Assembly: GCF_036013645.1 (NCBI RefSeq)
Contig: NZ_CP107869.1
Location: 5,890,001 to 5,954,000 of the forward strand
DNA: 64,000 bases
Direction: 5' to 3'
DNA from: Streptomyces sp. NBC_00490
Lineage (GTDB): Bacteria > Actinomycetota > Actinomycetes > Streptomycetales > Streptomycetaceae
In this document: positions 43,586 through 51,376 of the stretch, one piece after another
Layout: every line of letters starts with the position of its first letter
Position numbering within the stretch: position 1 is the stretch's first letter
The notes under the pieces: generated by a model
What the model was told of the DNA's origin: nothing
Seen by the model: only the letters and a program-made list of their open reading frames with translations
Databases searched by the model: none
Translations under genes and position numbers: made by a program

Positions 43586-44259
43586 TGGCACTTCGCCGCC
43601 TTGGTCTGGACGTACACCTTCGATGCTCGCCACAGACCGTCGGCCGTGGGCGCCTTGGACATGATGATCTTGAAGTGGTCGAAGTCCGCGAGACTGGGCT
43701 TGGTTTTCAGCACCTTCCCCGTCTTGATCTCTTTGCCGTAGAACTTGCTCGAGTCCACGCAGAACGCCACCTCTACAGCCTGGCTGTTCGTGGTGGACCG
43801 GGTGTTGACGTCGTAGTGGCGCTCCGTGCCGGTTGCCGTCCAGCCGCCCTTGATCCAGGAGTTGATCTGGGTCTCCGCATAGTGAAGCCCGTCACCTGTG
43901 GCGTACGTGACGACGGCTGCGTCCTTGGTCGTGCGTTCGCCGATGCCCCGGTAAATGGCGCGGAGGAAGTTCGCGGCATCTTCCATCGCCTCCGCCTCGT
44001 TCTTGTCTTTCGGCTTGTCCCAGTCAAAGACCATGGTCAGATCCATGTCCTTGGGCAGCGACACATCCACGCCGTCCGGCTTGTCCTCCGCCGGTGCCCC
44101 CGAGGCCGATGCCGAGGCCTTCGGTGACTCCGATCCCTGGCCGGCGCCTGCGATCTTGTCGTTGTCGCTGGCGTCGTCGTCCCCGCTACCGCAGGCGGTC
44201 AACAGCAGTGCCGCCGTCGCCGCCAGCGCGGCAGCAACGGGCAAAGAGCGGCGCTTCAC
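43582..44259 (-). CDS. Lipoprotein, first gene of cassette B operon
   Basis: 225 residues. Lipoprotein signal peptide RRSLPVAAALAATAALLLTA with lipobox LTAC (Cys about 23), then an Asp/Ser linker and a folded domain with TYATGDGLHYAETQINSWI and a final KAAKCQ. Two further cysteines (VAFCVD and the last-but-one residue) could pair. GTG 44257-44259 follows GGGGAGTTCACT. It is followed with a four-base overlap by the secreted-protein gene, so both probably act outside the membrane. Confidence 0.8.
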   Translation of the reverse strand: MKRRSLPVAAALAATAALLLTACGSGDDDASDNDKIAGAGQGSESPKASASASGAPAEDKPDGVDVSLPKDMDLTMVFDWDKPKDKNEAEAMEDAANFLRAIYRGIGERTTKDAAVVTYATGDGLHYAETQINSWIKGGWTATGTERHYDVNTRSTTNSQAVEVAFCVDSSKFYGKEIKTGKVLKTKPSLADFDHFKIIMSKAPTADGLWRASKVYVQTKAAKCQ

Positions 44260-44422
44260 AGTGAACTCCCCGTGAGAAATAAGTTCAGTCAAGAGGTCTG
44301 ACGGTATCGGTGGGGTTCCGGGTTTCGCCACAGCGAACTTGCCTGTGAACGGGGGCAATTCCGGTCGTATGGGGGCGCTTGTGGATGTGACCTGTGTCCT
44401 GATCGTGCCCGAACGGGCGACG

Positions 44423-44454
44423 CCCTCGGACGCGTTGAAGAGGGCGTCCGAGGG
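44423..44454 (-). terminator. Hairpin terminator after the zinc-ribbon gene
   Basis: CCCTCGGACGC (44423-44433) and GCGTCCGAGGG (44444-44454), perfect 11-bp stem. The surrounding 44260-44482 interval holds no gene. Confidence 0.7.
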
Positions 44455-44482
44455 TGTCGGGGTGGCGATGCGTTTCGCTTTG

Positions 44483-44824
44483 CTATCGCCGGGCTCTGCA
44501 TCTCGGGCACGCGCACGGGGGATACGCCGACGTGCGTGGCAGTGGCTCCGCCCGTCCGCCGGCCAGGATCTCGAGCTTGCCCCGGTCCTCGGTCACCGTG
44601 CCTTCGGCGTCGAGTTTGTAGACGCGCAGGGTGAGGCGGGAGCGGCGGCGCGTGCTGTCGATGAGATCGAGTACGTCCGTCTGGGGCGGGTAGTACACGG
44701 CGCACTCCGGGCACGCGTACACGTTGAAGCCGGGGCCCGTCGGGGCGTGGACCTCGTGGATCAGGACCGGTTGCTCCGTGGTGCGTTCGCAGCGGGCGCA
44801 CATGCGGAGCGCTGGGCGGGTCAT
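44483..44824 (-). CDS. Small zinc-ribbon protein
   Basis: 113 residues. Two C-x2-C pairs (CARC at 9-12, CPEC at 38-41) form a likely zinc ribbon, and a further CACPRC lies at the C terminus. The middle is charged (STRRRSRLTLRVYKLD). Its ATG overlaps the upstream small gene by four bases (ATGA type). Function unknown; pairs like this, divergent from a short GntR gene, recur in Streptomyces from memory. Confidence 0.72.
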   Translation of the reverse strand: MTRPALRMCARCERTTEQPVLIHEVHAPTGPGFNVYACPECAVYYPPQTDVLDLIDSTRRRSRLTLRVYKLDAEGTVTEDRGKLEILAGGRAEPLPRTSAYPPCACPRCRARR

Positions 44825-45048
44825 CGGGTGGCCGCCGGGAGTCGTACGCCGTGGATATGGGTCGGGCCTACGTCGATGCCGAGGGTGGCCAGGTAGGCGG
44901 CGCGGCGGCGTGCGCGTTGGAGGCGGGGAGCCGGCGGGGTGGGGATGTAGCGCAGGGGTGGCGGGGTGCCGAGGCGGTGGCGGCCTCGCGGGCGTGGGGT
45001 GCAGAGGGTCAGGATCCAGGCGAGGGTCCGGACGGTAAGGTCCAGCAT
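44821..45048 (-). CDS. Small basic protein upstream of the zinc-ribbon gene
   Basis: 75 residues starting MLDLTVRTLAWILTLCTPRP, an N-terminal hydrophobic helix followed by an Arg/Pro-rich tail. ATG 45046-45048 is preceded by GAAGGAGCGTCAAC, a strong ribosome-binding site. Coupled to the zinc-ribbon gene. No known function. Confidence 0.7.
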   Translation of the reverse strand: MLDLTVRTLAWILTLCTPRPRGRHRLGTPPPLRYIPTPPAPRLQRARRRAAYLATLGIDVGPTHIHGVRLPAATR

Positions 45049-45198
45049 GTTGACGCTCCTTCGAAGCGTTGGCCATGCCCCGGGACGGCTCCACCCGTCG
45101 CCGGGGTCTCTTTCTGTAATAAGCACGGTACAGGGTGCAGCTGGGTGGCGTATAGCAGTTAGGCGCACTCCATGGAGACGTGCAGCTGAGCTCTGTCG

Positions 45199-45211
45199 TA
45201 CGTTGTTCGAT
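45199..45211 (+). promoter_or_regulatory. Candidate leaderless -10 of the GntR gene
   Basis: TACGTT at 45199-45204, seven bases, ATG 45212; no ribosome-binding site. Confidence 0.4.
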
Positions 45212-45505
45212 ATGACGCCAGAGCCCGGTCAATCGCCGATCGATCCCAACAAGATCGCGTACGTCTACATGCAGATGGCTGACCACATCGCCGACCGGAT
45301 CGCCAAGGGAGAGCTCCGGCCTGGTGCGCGACTCCCTGGAGAGCGTGATTTGGCCGTGGAGTACGGCGTGGCCCACCTCACTGCTCGCCGCGCCACCCGT
45401 GAACTCCGCGAACGCGGCCTCGTCGTCACCCTCCCCGCCAAGGGCACGTTCGTCGCGTACCCCGCTGAGCCGGACGGCCCCGCAGACAACGAAGGTGGTC
45501 AGTGA
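45212..45505 (+). CDS. Short GntR-family DNA-binding protein
   Basis: 97 residues: only the GntR winged helix (YMQMADHIADRIAKGELRPG, LPGERDLAVEYGVAHLTARR, then KGTFVAYP) with no effector domain. It resembles stand-alone GntR proteins of mobile elements and of small divergent modules. It is divergent from the pair at 44483-45048 across a 163-bp interval and overlaps the next gene by one base. Confidence 0.85.
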   Translation: MTPEPGQSPIDPNKIAYVYMQMADHIADRIAKGELRPGARLPGERDLAVEYGVAHLTARRATRELRERGLVVTLPAKGTFVAYPAEPDGPADNEGGQ

Positions 45506-46032
45506 TGGTCGTGTGTCCGGGGTGCGGCAGCACCGAGGTGGCGACGGTTTCGCAGGCCCGCAGCGGTAAGGGCGCGATGCGTGACGATCTGTTCGGTCGG
45601 CTGGCGCCAGGGCCGGACAAGACCGGCGACGGATGGGTGCACTTCCTGGAGGGCATGGTGCTGACCGGGATCGGTATCGCCCTCGCGTACACGGGAGTTC
45701 AGCAGGACAAGCCCCTGTACATGGGCGGCGGTGCGCTGCTCGCTCTCGTCTGCTTCCTGGGGACCTTCGTGGTCGTTCGCGACGACCGGCGGGAGAAGGC
45801 CGCTGCCGAGGCCGGGATTCCACGCGCGGAGCGGCTGTGGCGGCCCGCCCACTACTGCTACGGCTGCACCTCGGTGTTCTGCCCGGGCGGCACCCCGTGG
45901 CAGGGGCTGCTCACCCCGGAGCAGTTCAAGAAGCTGGTGTGGACCGAGGCGGGTTACGCCGACCAGCTCGTGGTGGGGGACAAGGCGAAGGACGCGGAAA
46001 TCCCGGCCGGTGTGTTGCCGGCGCGGAACTGA
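45505..46032 (+). CDS. Membrane protein with zinc-ribbon motifs
   Basis: 175 residues. N-terminal CPGCGSTEV and a second CYGCTSVFCPGG near residue 123 could bind zinc; between them are two hydrophobic helices (MVLTGIGIALAYTGV and YMGGGALLALVCFLGTFVVV). The start may be ATG 45505 (one-base overlap with GntR stop) or GTG 45502. Function unknown; the shared Cys pairs with the divergent zinc-ribbon gene suggest a common module. Confidence 0.75.
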   Translation: MVVCPGCGSTEVATVSQARSGKGAMRDDLFGRLAPGPDKTGDGWVHFLEGMVLTGIGIALAYTGVQQDKPLYMGGGALLALVCFLGTFVVVRDDRREKAAAEAGIPRAERLWRPAHYCYGCTSVFCPGGTPWQGLLTPEQFKKLVWTEAGYADQLVVGDKAKDAEIPAGVLPARN

Positions 46033-46079
46033 CTCGGCGCGGCTTCCTCGGGGGCGGGGCGCGCCACAGCGCGTCAGTG

Positions 46080-47096
46080 CTACTGGAGGCTGACCTTGTG
46101 CTCATGCATGGGATTCGCAGGGCAGCTGAAGATGTTCAGTGATCCGCCCCTGCCCACCGTCACTTGCGTGGGGGCGTTCGCTCCATGCGCGCAGATGAGT
46201 TTCCGATCCTCCAACGGAACCCAACTGTTCGTACCACTCCACTCGGTGGAGCCGATGGTCAGTAGAAGTGCCATGGGTGTCCCGCACGAGCAGAGTGTCG
46301 GATGCGGGCCGGTCACACCCCAGGTTGCGTAGCCTCCCACTTTCCACCCCGGCGCGATGGAATGGTCTCCGTCGTAGGTGAGGAAGTGCCCCTTTTTCGC
46401 GGACTCTTCGTCGGTCTGTTCCTCGGCTTCCTCTTCCCATTCCTCGATACGCACCCGCAGGTCTTCGGGCAGAAGCTCGCTGAATTCGTGCTCCAACACC
46501 TGCTCCGGGTCAAGGGTGCACGGTTCGGGCACATAATCGGCATCGCCAACCACTTGTGGGAGCGGCGGGTGCAGCAGAGGAGTGCACTCGGATGCCGTGC
46601 GCCACAAAAGGGTGAGGCCGGGAGTGGCTTGTTGGCCGTGGGCGCTGAACGGGCACCACAAGACGTGAAGAAGGTCCCGCCCATCGGGAGCGATGAGGTC
46701 GGGAATGTCTTTGGCGAAGAGTTGGGCCACAGCCAGAAGGGGAACGGCGTCGGTCTCGCCGAGGCCGGGCGCCGTGTGCTCGGTCTCAAGAGACGCCAGT
46801 AGCTCCAGCTCCTCGGCCGAGGGGCCGACGTCGGGGGCGCGGCTCCATGCTTCGTCGAGGATTCGGCGGTGGCGATGGATGTCGGCCACACGTCGGCCCA
46901 CGTCTCGTTTGTGTGCTGTTCGGCACGTCGGCCAAGGCTCGTCCGTCGGCCACAGGAACGGGCCACCGACCGAGCTCTCGAACGGTCCCGGCGTCCCGGG
47001 GCGCGGGTGCAGCCGCGTGCACGTGCTGCGGTAGCCGGACAACTCGGGGAACTGGGCTTCGATGTCGATCGGCCTGGGCGAGGTGGTACGAGTCAA
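46080..47096 (-). CDS. DUF1963/YwqG-like protein, candidate immunity-type gene
   Basis: About 338 residues. The SSVGGPFLWPTDEPWPTC segment, LLAVAQLFAKDIPDL and LLHVLWCPF, then a CSCGTPM/CPANPMHE pair near the end, resemble DUF1963 (YwqG) proteins, often encoded beside polymorphic toxins. The start is uncertain: TTG 47094-47096 has AGGAAG ten bases upstream; ATG 47127-47129 would overlap the upstream gene by 26 bp with its AGGAGG too close. Lower GC than neighbours. Confidence 0.68.
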   Translation of the reverse strand: MTRTTSPRPIDIEAQFPELSGYRSTCTRLHPRPGTPGPFESSVGGPFLWPTDEPWPTCRTAHKRDVGRRVADIHRHRRILDEAWSRAPDVGPSAEELELLASLETEHTAPGLGETDAVPLLAVAQLFAKDIPDLIAPDGRDLLHVLWCPFSAHGQQATPGLTLLWRTASECTPLLHPPLPQVVGDADYVPEPCTLDPEQVLEHEFSELLPEDLRVRIEEWEEEAEEQTDEESAKKGHFLTYDGDHSIAPGWKVGGYATWGVTGPHPTLCSCGTPMALLLTIGSTEWSGTNSWVPLEDRKLICAHGANAPTQVTVGRGGSLNIFSCPANPMHEHKVSLQ

Positions 47097-47103
47097 GGCG
47101 GTA

Positions 47104-47619
47104 TCACTTCCTGAGCAGGGCCGCCGCATCCTCCTGGGAGATCTCCATCAGCGCCTCGTGCACGTACGACTCCACGTCATCCACGTAGGGCGGCACATCG
47201 GGGCGGCGGGAGCAGAAGGTGACGTGTGCGGTGAGGAGATCGTCGTTCGAGCCTCCCTCGGACAGGGAGATGTACGCGAGTACCGGCCACTGACTGCTCG
47301 GCGGCACGGCCAGCAGGGCGGTGCAGGCGTAGCCGAGGGAACGACGCAGCAGTGTTCCGAGCCGCTCGGAGCCGGAGTCCGGAAGGTCGTAATCCATCAT
47401 GCCGCGGCCGTTCACCGTAGCCTCGTAGTGGACGGCATCCTCGAACTCCGTGCGACCGGCCCCGGAGTAGCCGGACTTCAAGGCGGTCAGAAGTTGTGCG
47501 CCGTCCTCCACGGTCCAGCCCTCTTGAGCGACGGCGCGAAACTGGTTCGGCACGTCTTCCTCGCGGGCGTGGGTCTCCACCGTTCTGAGGAGCTCGGGCA
47601 TTCTGCTGTTGGTTCTCAC
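47104..47619 (-). CDS. Hypothetical protein, candidate immunity protein
   Basis: 171 residues, acidic and soluble, with alternating strands (AVHYEATVNGRGMMDYDLP, WPVLAYISLSEGG, AHVTFCSRRP) and a helical C terminus (VHEALMEISQEDAAALLRK). GTG 47617-47619 follows GGGAGAGGAAAGCC. Its size, acidity, and position directly behind a possible toxin C terminus fit an immunity protein; no family was recognised. Confidence 0.65.
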   Translation of the reverse strand: MRTNSRMPELLRTVETHAREEDVPNQFRAVAQEGWTVEDGAQLLTALKSGYSGAGRTEFEDAVHYEATVNGRGMMDYDLPDSGSERLGTLLRRSLGYACTALLAVPPSSQWPVLAYISLSEGGSNDDLLTAHVTFCSRRPDVPPYVDDVESYVHEALMEISQEDAAALLRK

Positions 47620-47794
47620 GGCTTTCCTCTCCCAGCATTCGTAGACCCTTGTCGATTCCGGCCTGGAATCCAGGGTTCTTGCCGACTTCCTTCTCGATCG
47701 AACGCGGGAGCCCCTCGAATTTTCCGGTGTCGAAATTGTACTGATACTTGGCAGTGAGGTTGCTCGATGCGGTCGAGCTGCTGAAGGCGGCGCC
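47616..47794 (-). pseudogene. Possible relic of a toxin C terminus
   Basis: Reading leftward from a TGA at 47795-47797, one frame gives SSNLTAKYQYNFDTGKFEG then SIEKEVGKNPGFQAGIDKGL and RMLGEESREN. It has coding-like composition, unlike the other frames, but no start and no proper stop before it runs into the immunity-like gene. A TGA overlapping that gene's GTG lies in a neighbouring frame, as expected if one base were lost. This may be the tail of a polymorphic toxin whose body is gone. Low certainty. Confidence 0.35.
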
Positions 47795-47802
47795 TCACGC
47801 CA

Positions 47803-47850
47803 ACCGCCCCGTCCCCGAACGGACATCAGCCCATCCAGGAACGGGGCGGT
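47803..47850 (-). terminator. Hairpin downstream of the DNase gene
   Basis: ACCGCCCCGT (47803-47812) and ACGGGGCGGT (47841-47850) form a perfect 10-bp stem. Three tandem GTCACxTC-type units (about 47870-47905) lie between it and the DNase stop. Confidence 0.6.
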
Positions 47851-47908
47851 GGCCCGAACCCTCAGTCGGTCACCTCGGTAGGTCACCTCGGTCCGTCACA
47901 TCACCCGG

Positions 47909-50401
47909 TCAGTGCCCCCGGCACCGGCTCACGTCGATCCGTACGATCTGCGGATCGTGATCGCTCGCCTGGTCCGCGAACTCCGCGTTGATGTGGACCA
48001 CGTCGTAGTCGAAGTGGGTGATCGCGGGGGTCGTCAGGGTGTGGTCCAGGGTCTGGGAGTTGCCGTCGTAGACGTAGGTGTAGCGCTCGGCGGGCGGGAG
48101 GGTGGTGATCAAGGGGCGGAGGACGCCGCCGGAGGTCAGCGTCGTCACGGTCCGGGAGAACTCGAAGTCGTTCAGGTCGCCGAGGACCACCGCCTTGGCG
48201 TCCTTGTCGGCGGCCAGCAGGGACTTGACGAAGGTGTTCACCTCCGCCGCCTGGGCCGCGCGTTGGGTTTCCGAGCTGCGGGCGGGCTGCTGGTAGCGGC
48301 CGTGGAGGGGCTGGTCGCCGCCCTTGGAGGTGAAGTGGTTGGCGATGACGAAGACCGGTTCGCCGTGGAAGACGAACTCGCCCACCAGCGGCTTGCGGCT
48401 GCTGTCCCACGCATCGCTCGTCGGGTTGATACGGCCCGGGGAGTACGTCAGGTGAGCGCCCTTCCTCGTCTTCACCACGCTCGTCGCCGTCGTCGCGTCG
48501 CCGCCCGCGCGGTCCGTGAAGGAGACCCGCTTGGGGTTGAAGAGGAACACCTGGCGGATGTTGCCGCCGGGCTCGCCGCCGTCCTGGTTGTTCTCGGGGG
48601 CGAGGTAACGCCAGGAGTAGCGGGGGCCGCCGGCCGCGCGGATCGCGGTGGTGAACTTCGTCAGCGTCGCCTCGGACGTCAATGTGCCGTCGTTCGTAGC
48701 TCCGTTGTCGTCCTGGATCTCCTCCAGGGCCACGACGTCGGGGGAGTTGAGGTTGACTGCCACGCCTGCCGCCAGGCGGTCGAACTTCTCCTGGGGGTCC
48801 AACGCGTCCAGGTTCTCGACGTTGTACGTCGCCACCGCCAGCTCGTCGCCCTTCTGGCGGCGGGTCACCTCCTGCTTCAGGCCCTTGGAGGCCAGCGTGC
48901 CGAGCTGCGTGGCCTGGAGGATGTAGCCGCCGTACGTGGAGTAGTCGAGCGGGCCGGTCGTCGTGCCGGACAGCTCGTCGCCGACGTTCGCCACCGGGCC
49001 CGTCGTGTCCAGCGAAGCAACCTTCATCCGGCCCGAGTTGGGCTCGTCGTAGGCCGTGTAGAGGGTGCCGCCGCGCTTCGTCGGGTGTTCGTCGGGCTTG
49101 ACCGTCACCCACAGCTCGTCGTACGCGTCCGTCGCGCCGACCACGCGCGCGTCCGTGAACGTCGTACGCATGCCTTCAAGGGACTCGTAGAAGTCCAGGG
49201 CGTACGACCCCGGTTCGAGAGCCAGCGCTTCGATGCTGCCTCCGTCCGCGTCGGGCGTGTACGCGTCCGGGACCGTCGTCCCGTCCAGCTTCACCGGCTC
49301 GGGGAGGGCGTTGCCGGACGAGACGACCGTCGCCGTCGGGCCCGTGATCTCCGTGACCGACTGGCTGGTGCTGCTCGGGTGGTACTCGGTGACCCGGCCG
49401 GTGACCAGGACCGAGTCGCCGACCGCGACCGTCGGGGTGGTCGAACCCGTGTAGACGAAGACGCCCTCGCTGGTACGGGCGTCGGTGTCCGCCTGCGGGT
49501 CCTGGATCCAGTAGCCCTTCGAGCCGCTCGTGCGGACGCCGGTCACGATGCCGGGGACACGGGTGACCGCCTTGCCGGCGTACGGCGAGAGGCGCGTGGT
49601 GCCCTGGATGTCGTGGACGCGGACGGTGCCCGGGTCCGTCGTACCGCCACCGCCACCGCCTTCGCCGCCGCCCGAATCCGGGGTCTGGCCCGCCGAGTTG
49701 ACCGGGGTCGGCGTACCGGCGGTGAGGTCCGTGGCGTTGTCGTCCGTGTCGGAAAGGGAGTCGGCGCGGGCGACCGAGGCGGTGTTGGAGGCGCCGGACG
49801 CGGGGCCGTTGCCCTCGCGGACGACCGCGGTGCCGTAGCCCACGACGTCGAGGACCCGGCTGTCGGCCGTGCAGTCCGCGGCGGTCTTGCAGGTCAGCGC
49901 GGTGGTGCCGGAGACGAGGGCGATGGTGCCGGTGGTGGCGCTCATCGCGATGGAGCCGGTGGCGTCGGGGGCGGGCAGGGCCGTCGTACCGCCGCTGCCG
50001 GCGCCTTCGCCGACCAGGTAGTGGCCACCGGCGGCGAGCGAACCGCTGAGGGCGGTGACCTGCCACTGCGAGCTCGCGGAGGCGGCGCCCGGCAGGTACT
50101 GCACGCTGTAGGCCGACAGGTCGAAGACCTCGGAGCCCGCGTTGGCGAGCTCGACGAAGTCCCGGGTCAGCGTGGCTCCCGAGTTGCCTCCGCCGCCGTA
50201 CACCTCCGAGATCACCGCGGTGGCCGACGGGGCGGCGACGGCGGTCCAGGCGGGGAGGGCGGTCAGGGCGAGGGCGCCCACCGCGCCCACGGCTATCAGC
50301 GGGTAGGCGGCGTGGCGGGCGCGGGGGCCTCGTTCCGCGTGCGGGCTGCTTCCCCCGCGCGAGCTGCTTTCCTCGTGGGGTCTTCCTTCGGGGCTGGACA
50401 C
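47909..50401 (-). CDS. Secreted endonuclease/exonuclease/phosphatase (ExeM/NucH-like) with lamin-tail domain
   Basis: 830 residues. A long basic N region and hydrophobic core (PLIAVGAVGALALTALPA) form a signal peptide. About 60-195 is a lamin-tail domain (VISEVYGGGGNSGATLTRDF). After a Gly-rich linker, 250-360 is an OB-like domain (VHDIQGTTRLSPYAGK). About 505-830 is the EEP nuclease with YNVENLD, LEEIQDDNGA, HFTSKGGDQP, GDLNDFE and SDHDPQ active-site motifs. Such proteins are extracellular DNases used for phosphate/nucleotide scavenging or biofilm release. GTG 50399-50401 is preferred (GAGGAG upstream) over TTG 50446. Predicted secreted. Confidence 0.88.
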   Translation of the reverse strand: MSSPEGRPHEESSSRGGSSPHAERGPRARHAAYPLIAVGAVGALALTALPAWTAVAAPSATAVISEVYGGGGNSGATLTRDFVELANAGSEVFDLSAYSVQYLPGAASASSQWQVTALSGSLAAGGHYLVGEGAGSGGTTALPAPDATGSIAMSATTGTIALVSGTTALTCKTAADCTADSRVLDVVGYGTAVVREGNGPASGASNTASVARADSLSDTDDNATDLTAGTPTPVNSAGQTPDSGGGEGGGGGGTTDPGTVRVHDIQGTTRLSPYAGKAVTRVPGIVTGVRTSGSKGYWIQDPQADTDARTSEGVFVYTGSTTPTVAVGDSVLVTGRVTEYHPSSTSQSVTEITGPTATVVSSGNALPEPVKLDGTTVPDAYTPDADGGSIEALALEPGSYALDFYESLEGMRTTFTDARVVGATDAYDELWVTVKPDEHPTKRGGTLYTAYDEPNSGRMKVASLDTTGPVANVGDELSGTTTGPLDYSTYGGYILQATQLGTLASKGLKQEVTRRQKGDELAVATYNVENLDALDPQEKFDRLAAGVAVNLNSPDVVALEEIQDDNGATNDGTLTSEATLTKFTTAIRAAGGPRYSWRYLAPENNQDGGEPGGNIRQVFLFNPKRVSFTDRAGGDATTATSVVKTRKGAHLTYSPGRINPTSDAWDSSRKPLVGEFVFHGEPVFVIANHFTSKGGDQPLHGRYQQPARSSETQRAAQAAEVNTFVKSLLAADKDAKAVVLGDLNDFEFSRTVTTLTSGGVLRPLITTLPPAERYTYVYDGNSQTLDHTLTTPAITHFDYDVVHINAEFADQASDHDPQIVRIDVSRCRGH

Positions 50402-50606
50402 GCTGGCGGTCTCCTCGGATCGGGCGTCGGACGGCGGGTGCGGCAACGCGCCTTCGGTCGGCGGTACGTGTGGCGGGGGCGTGGGGGACCGTGGGGAGTC
50501 GGCTCAAGTTACGCGCGTAGAAGTGGGGGCGCCAAGAGGGCGGAGGTTAAATCCTGGGAACAGGTGGGTGCGGCGCAGCCGTTGGGATCGGGAGTACGGG
50601 GCTGAG

Positions 50607-51158
50607 ATGGCAGGCAGTCGGTTTCGGGTGCGGGACGGGTTCGGGATCGCCGGGGGTGTCGTCTTCCTGGCGGCCCTCCTGGCCGTACTCCTGCTTGTTC
50701 TCGGAGTCGGGCGGGGGCTCGCACGGGAGGCGATTCCGGTGCTGGTGGGCGTACCCGGTGGGGCGTGGGTGGCCGGGGGCGCGTTGGGGGTCCTGAGCGT
50801 GCTCGGCTGGATCGGCGGGGCCCTGGTCTTCGGGCTCGGGGCCGCGAACAAGGCGGGCGCGGGACGGCCGTTGCGGGTCGCCCGGGCCGTCGGGAGTGCC
50901 GTCTGCTGGGCCGCGGCGCTCGGGCCGGCCTTGTTGCTGTTCAGCGGGTTGCCCAGCAGGAACTGCCGCTCGTACACGTGCGAATACCTCCCGGGGACCG
51001 GCACCGCCTTCCTCGCCTACGCCGTCACCGCGGGCCTCCTCGGCCTGCTCTGCCACCGCCGGCGCCGGGCCCTGGTCGAGGCCGGGGAGGCGGAGCGGCG
51101 GGAGCGGCGGCGCGCGCTGCGCAAGAAGGGCAGGGGGAAGAGCCGGGCGGCGCGGTAG
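50607..51158 (+). CDS. Four-TM membrane protein, paralogue of the 38216 gene
   Basis: 183 residues. FRVRDGF at the start, VPGGAWVAGG, the loop LPSRNCRSYTCEYLPGTGTA and the tail RKKGRGKSRAAR all match the cassette A protein at 38216-38773. About four helices, two loop cysteines. It stands alone here, ATG 50607 after GAGTACGGGGCTGAG. Function unknown, presumably the same as its paralogue. Confidence 0.78.
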   Translation: MAGSRFRVRDGFGIAGGVVFLAALLAVLLLVLGVGRGLAREAIPVLVGVPGGAWVAGGALGVLSVLGWIGGALVFGLGAANKAGAGRPLRVARAVGSAVCWAAALGPALLLFSGLPSRNCRSYTCEYLPGTGTAFLAYAVTAGLLGLLCHRRRRALVEAGEAERRERRRALRKKGRGKSRAAR

Positions 51159-51243
51159 CGGTAGCGGGCCGTGGGTGTTGGTACCGGGCGCCCAGGGGGT
51201 CGTGGGGGGCTGTTGTGTGGCGGGTGCGGGTTCGTCGTGGCTT

Positions 51244-51268
51244 GTCGCGCAGTTCCCCGCGCCCCTGA
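51244..51268 (+). repeat. Dispersed intergenic repeat, copy 2
   Basis: Identical 25 bp to 7529-7553; the last bases enter the following terminator stem. Confidence 0.6.
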
Positions 51269-51305
51269 AGGCAAAGGCGGCTGCGCCGGCCTTTGCCTTC
51301 AGGGG
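51262..51305. terminator. Strong hairpin terminator
   Basis: A perfect 17-bp stem: CCCCTGAAGGCAAAGGC (51262-51278) with its complement at 51289-51305. It lies between the convergent genes ending at 51158 and 51377 and may serve both. Confidence 0.8.
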
Positions 51306-51376
51306 TCAGGCTCCCCTGCTGGCCGGCCCCGACGGCGAGATCCTCGCCGAGCCTCCGGGGGGCGGCACGTCTCGCG

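Noticed and set aside
47869-47905. Short direct repeats as an att site or origin
   Set aside because: Only three imperfect 13-bp units without tRNA, integrase or DnaA-box context.
47912-50605. Long open frame antisense to the DNase
   Set aside because: Shadow of the nuclease gene, which shows signal peptide and EEP motifs.
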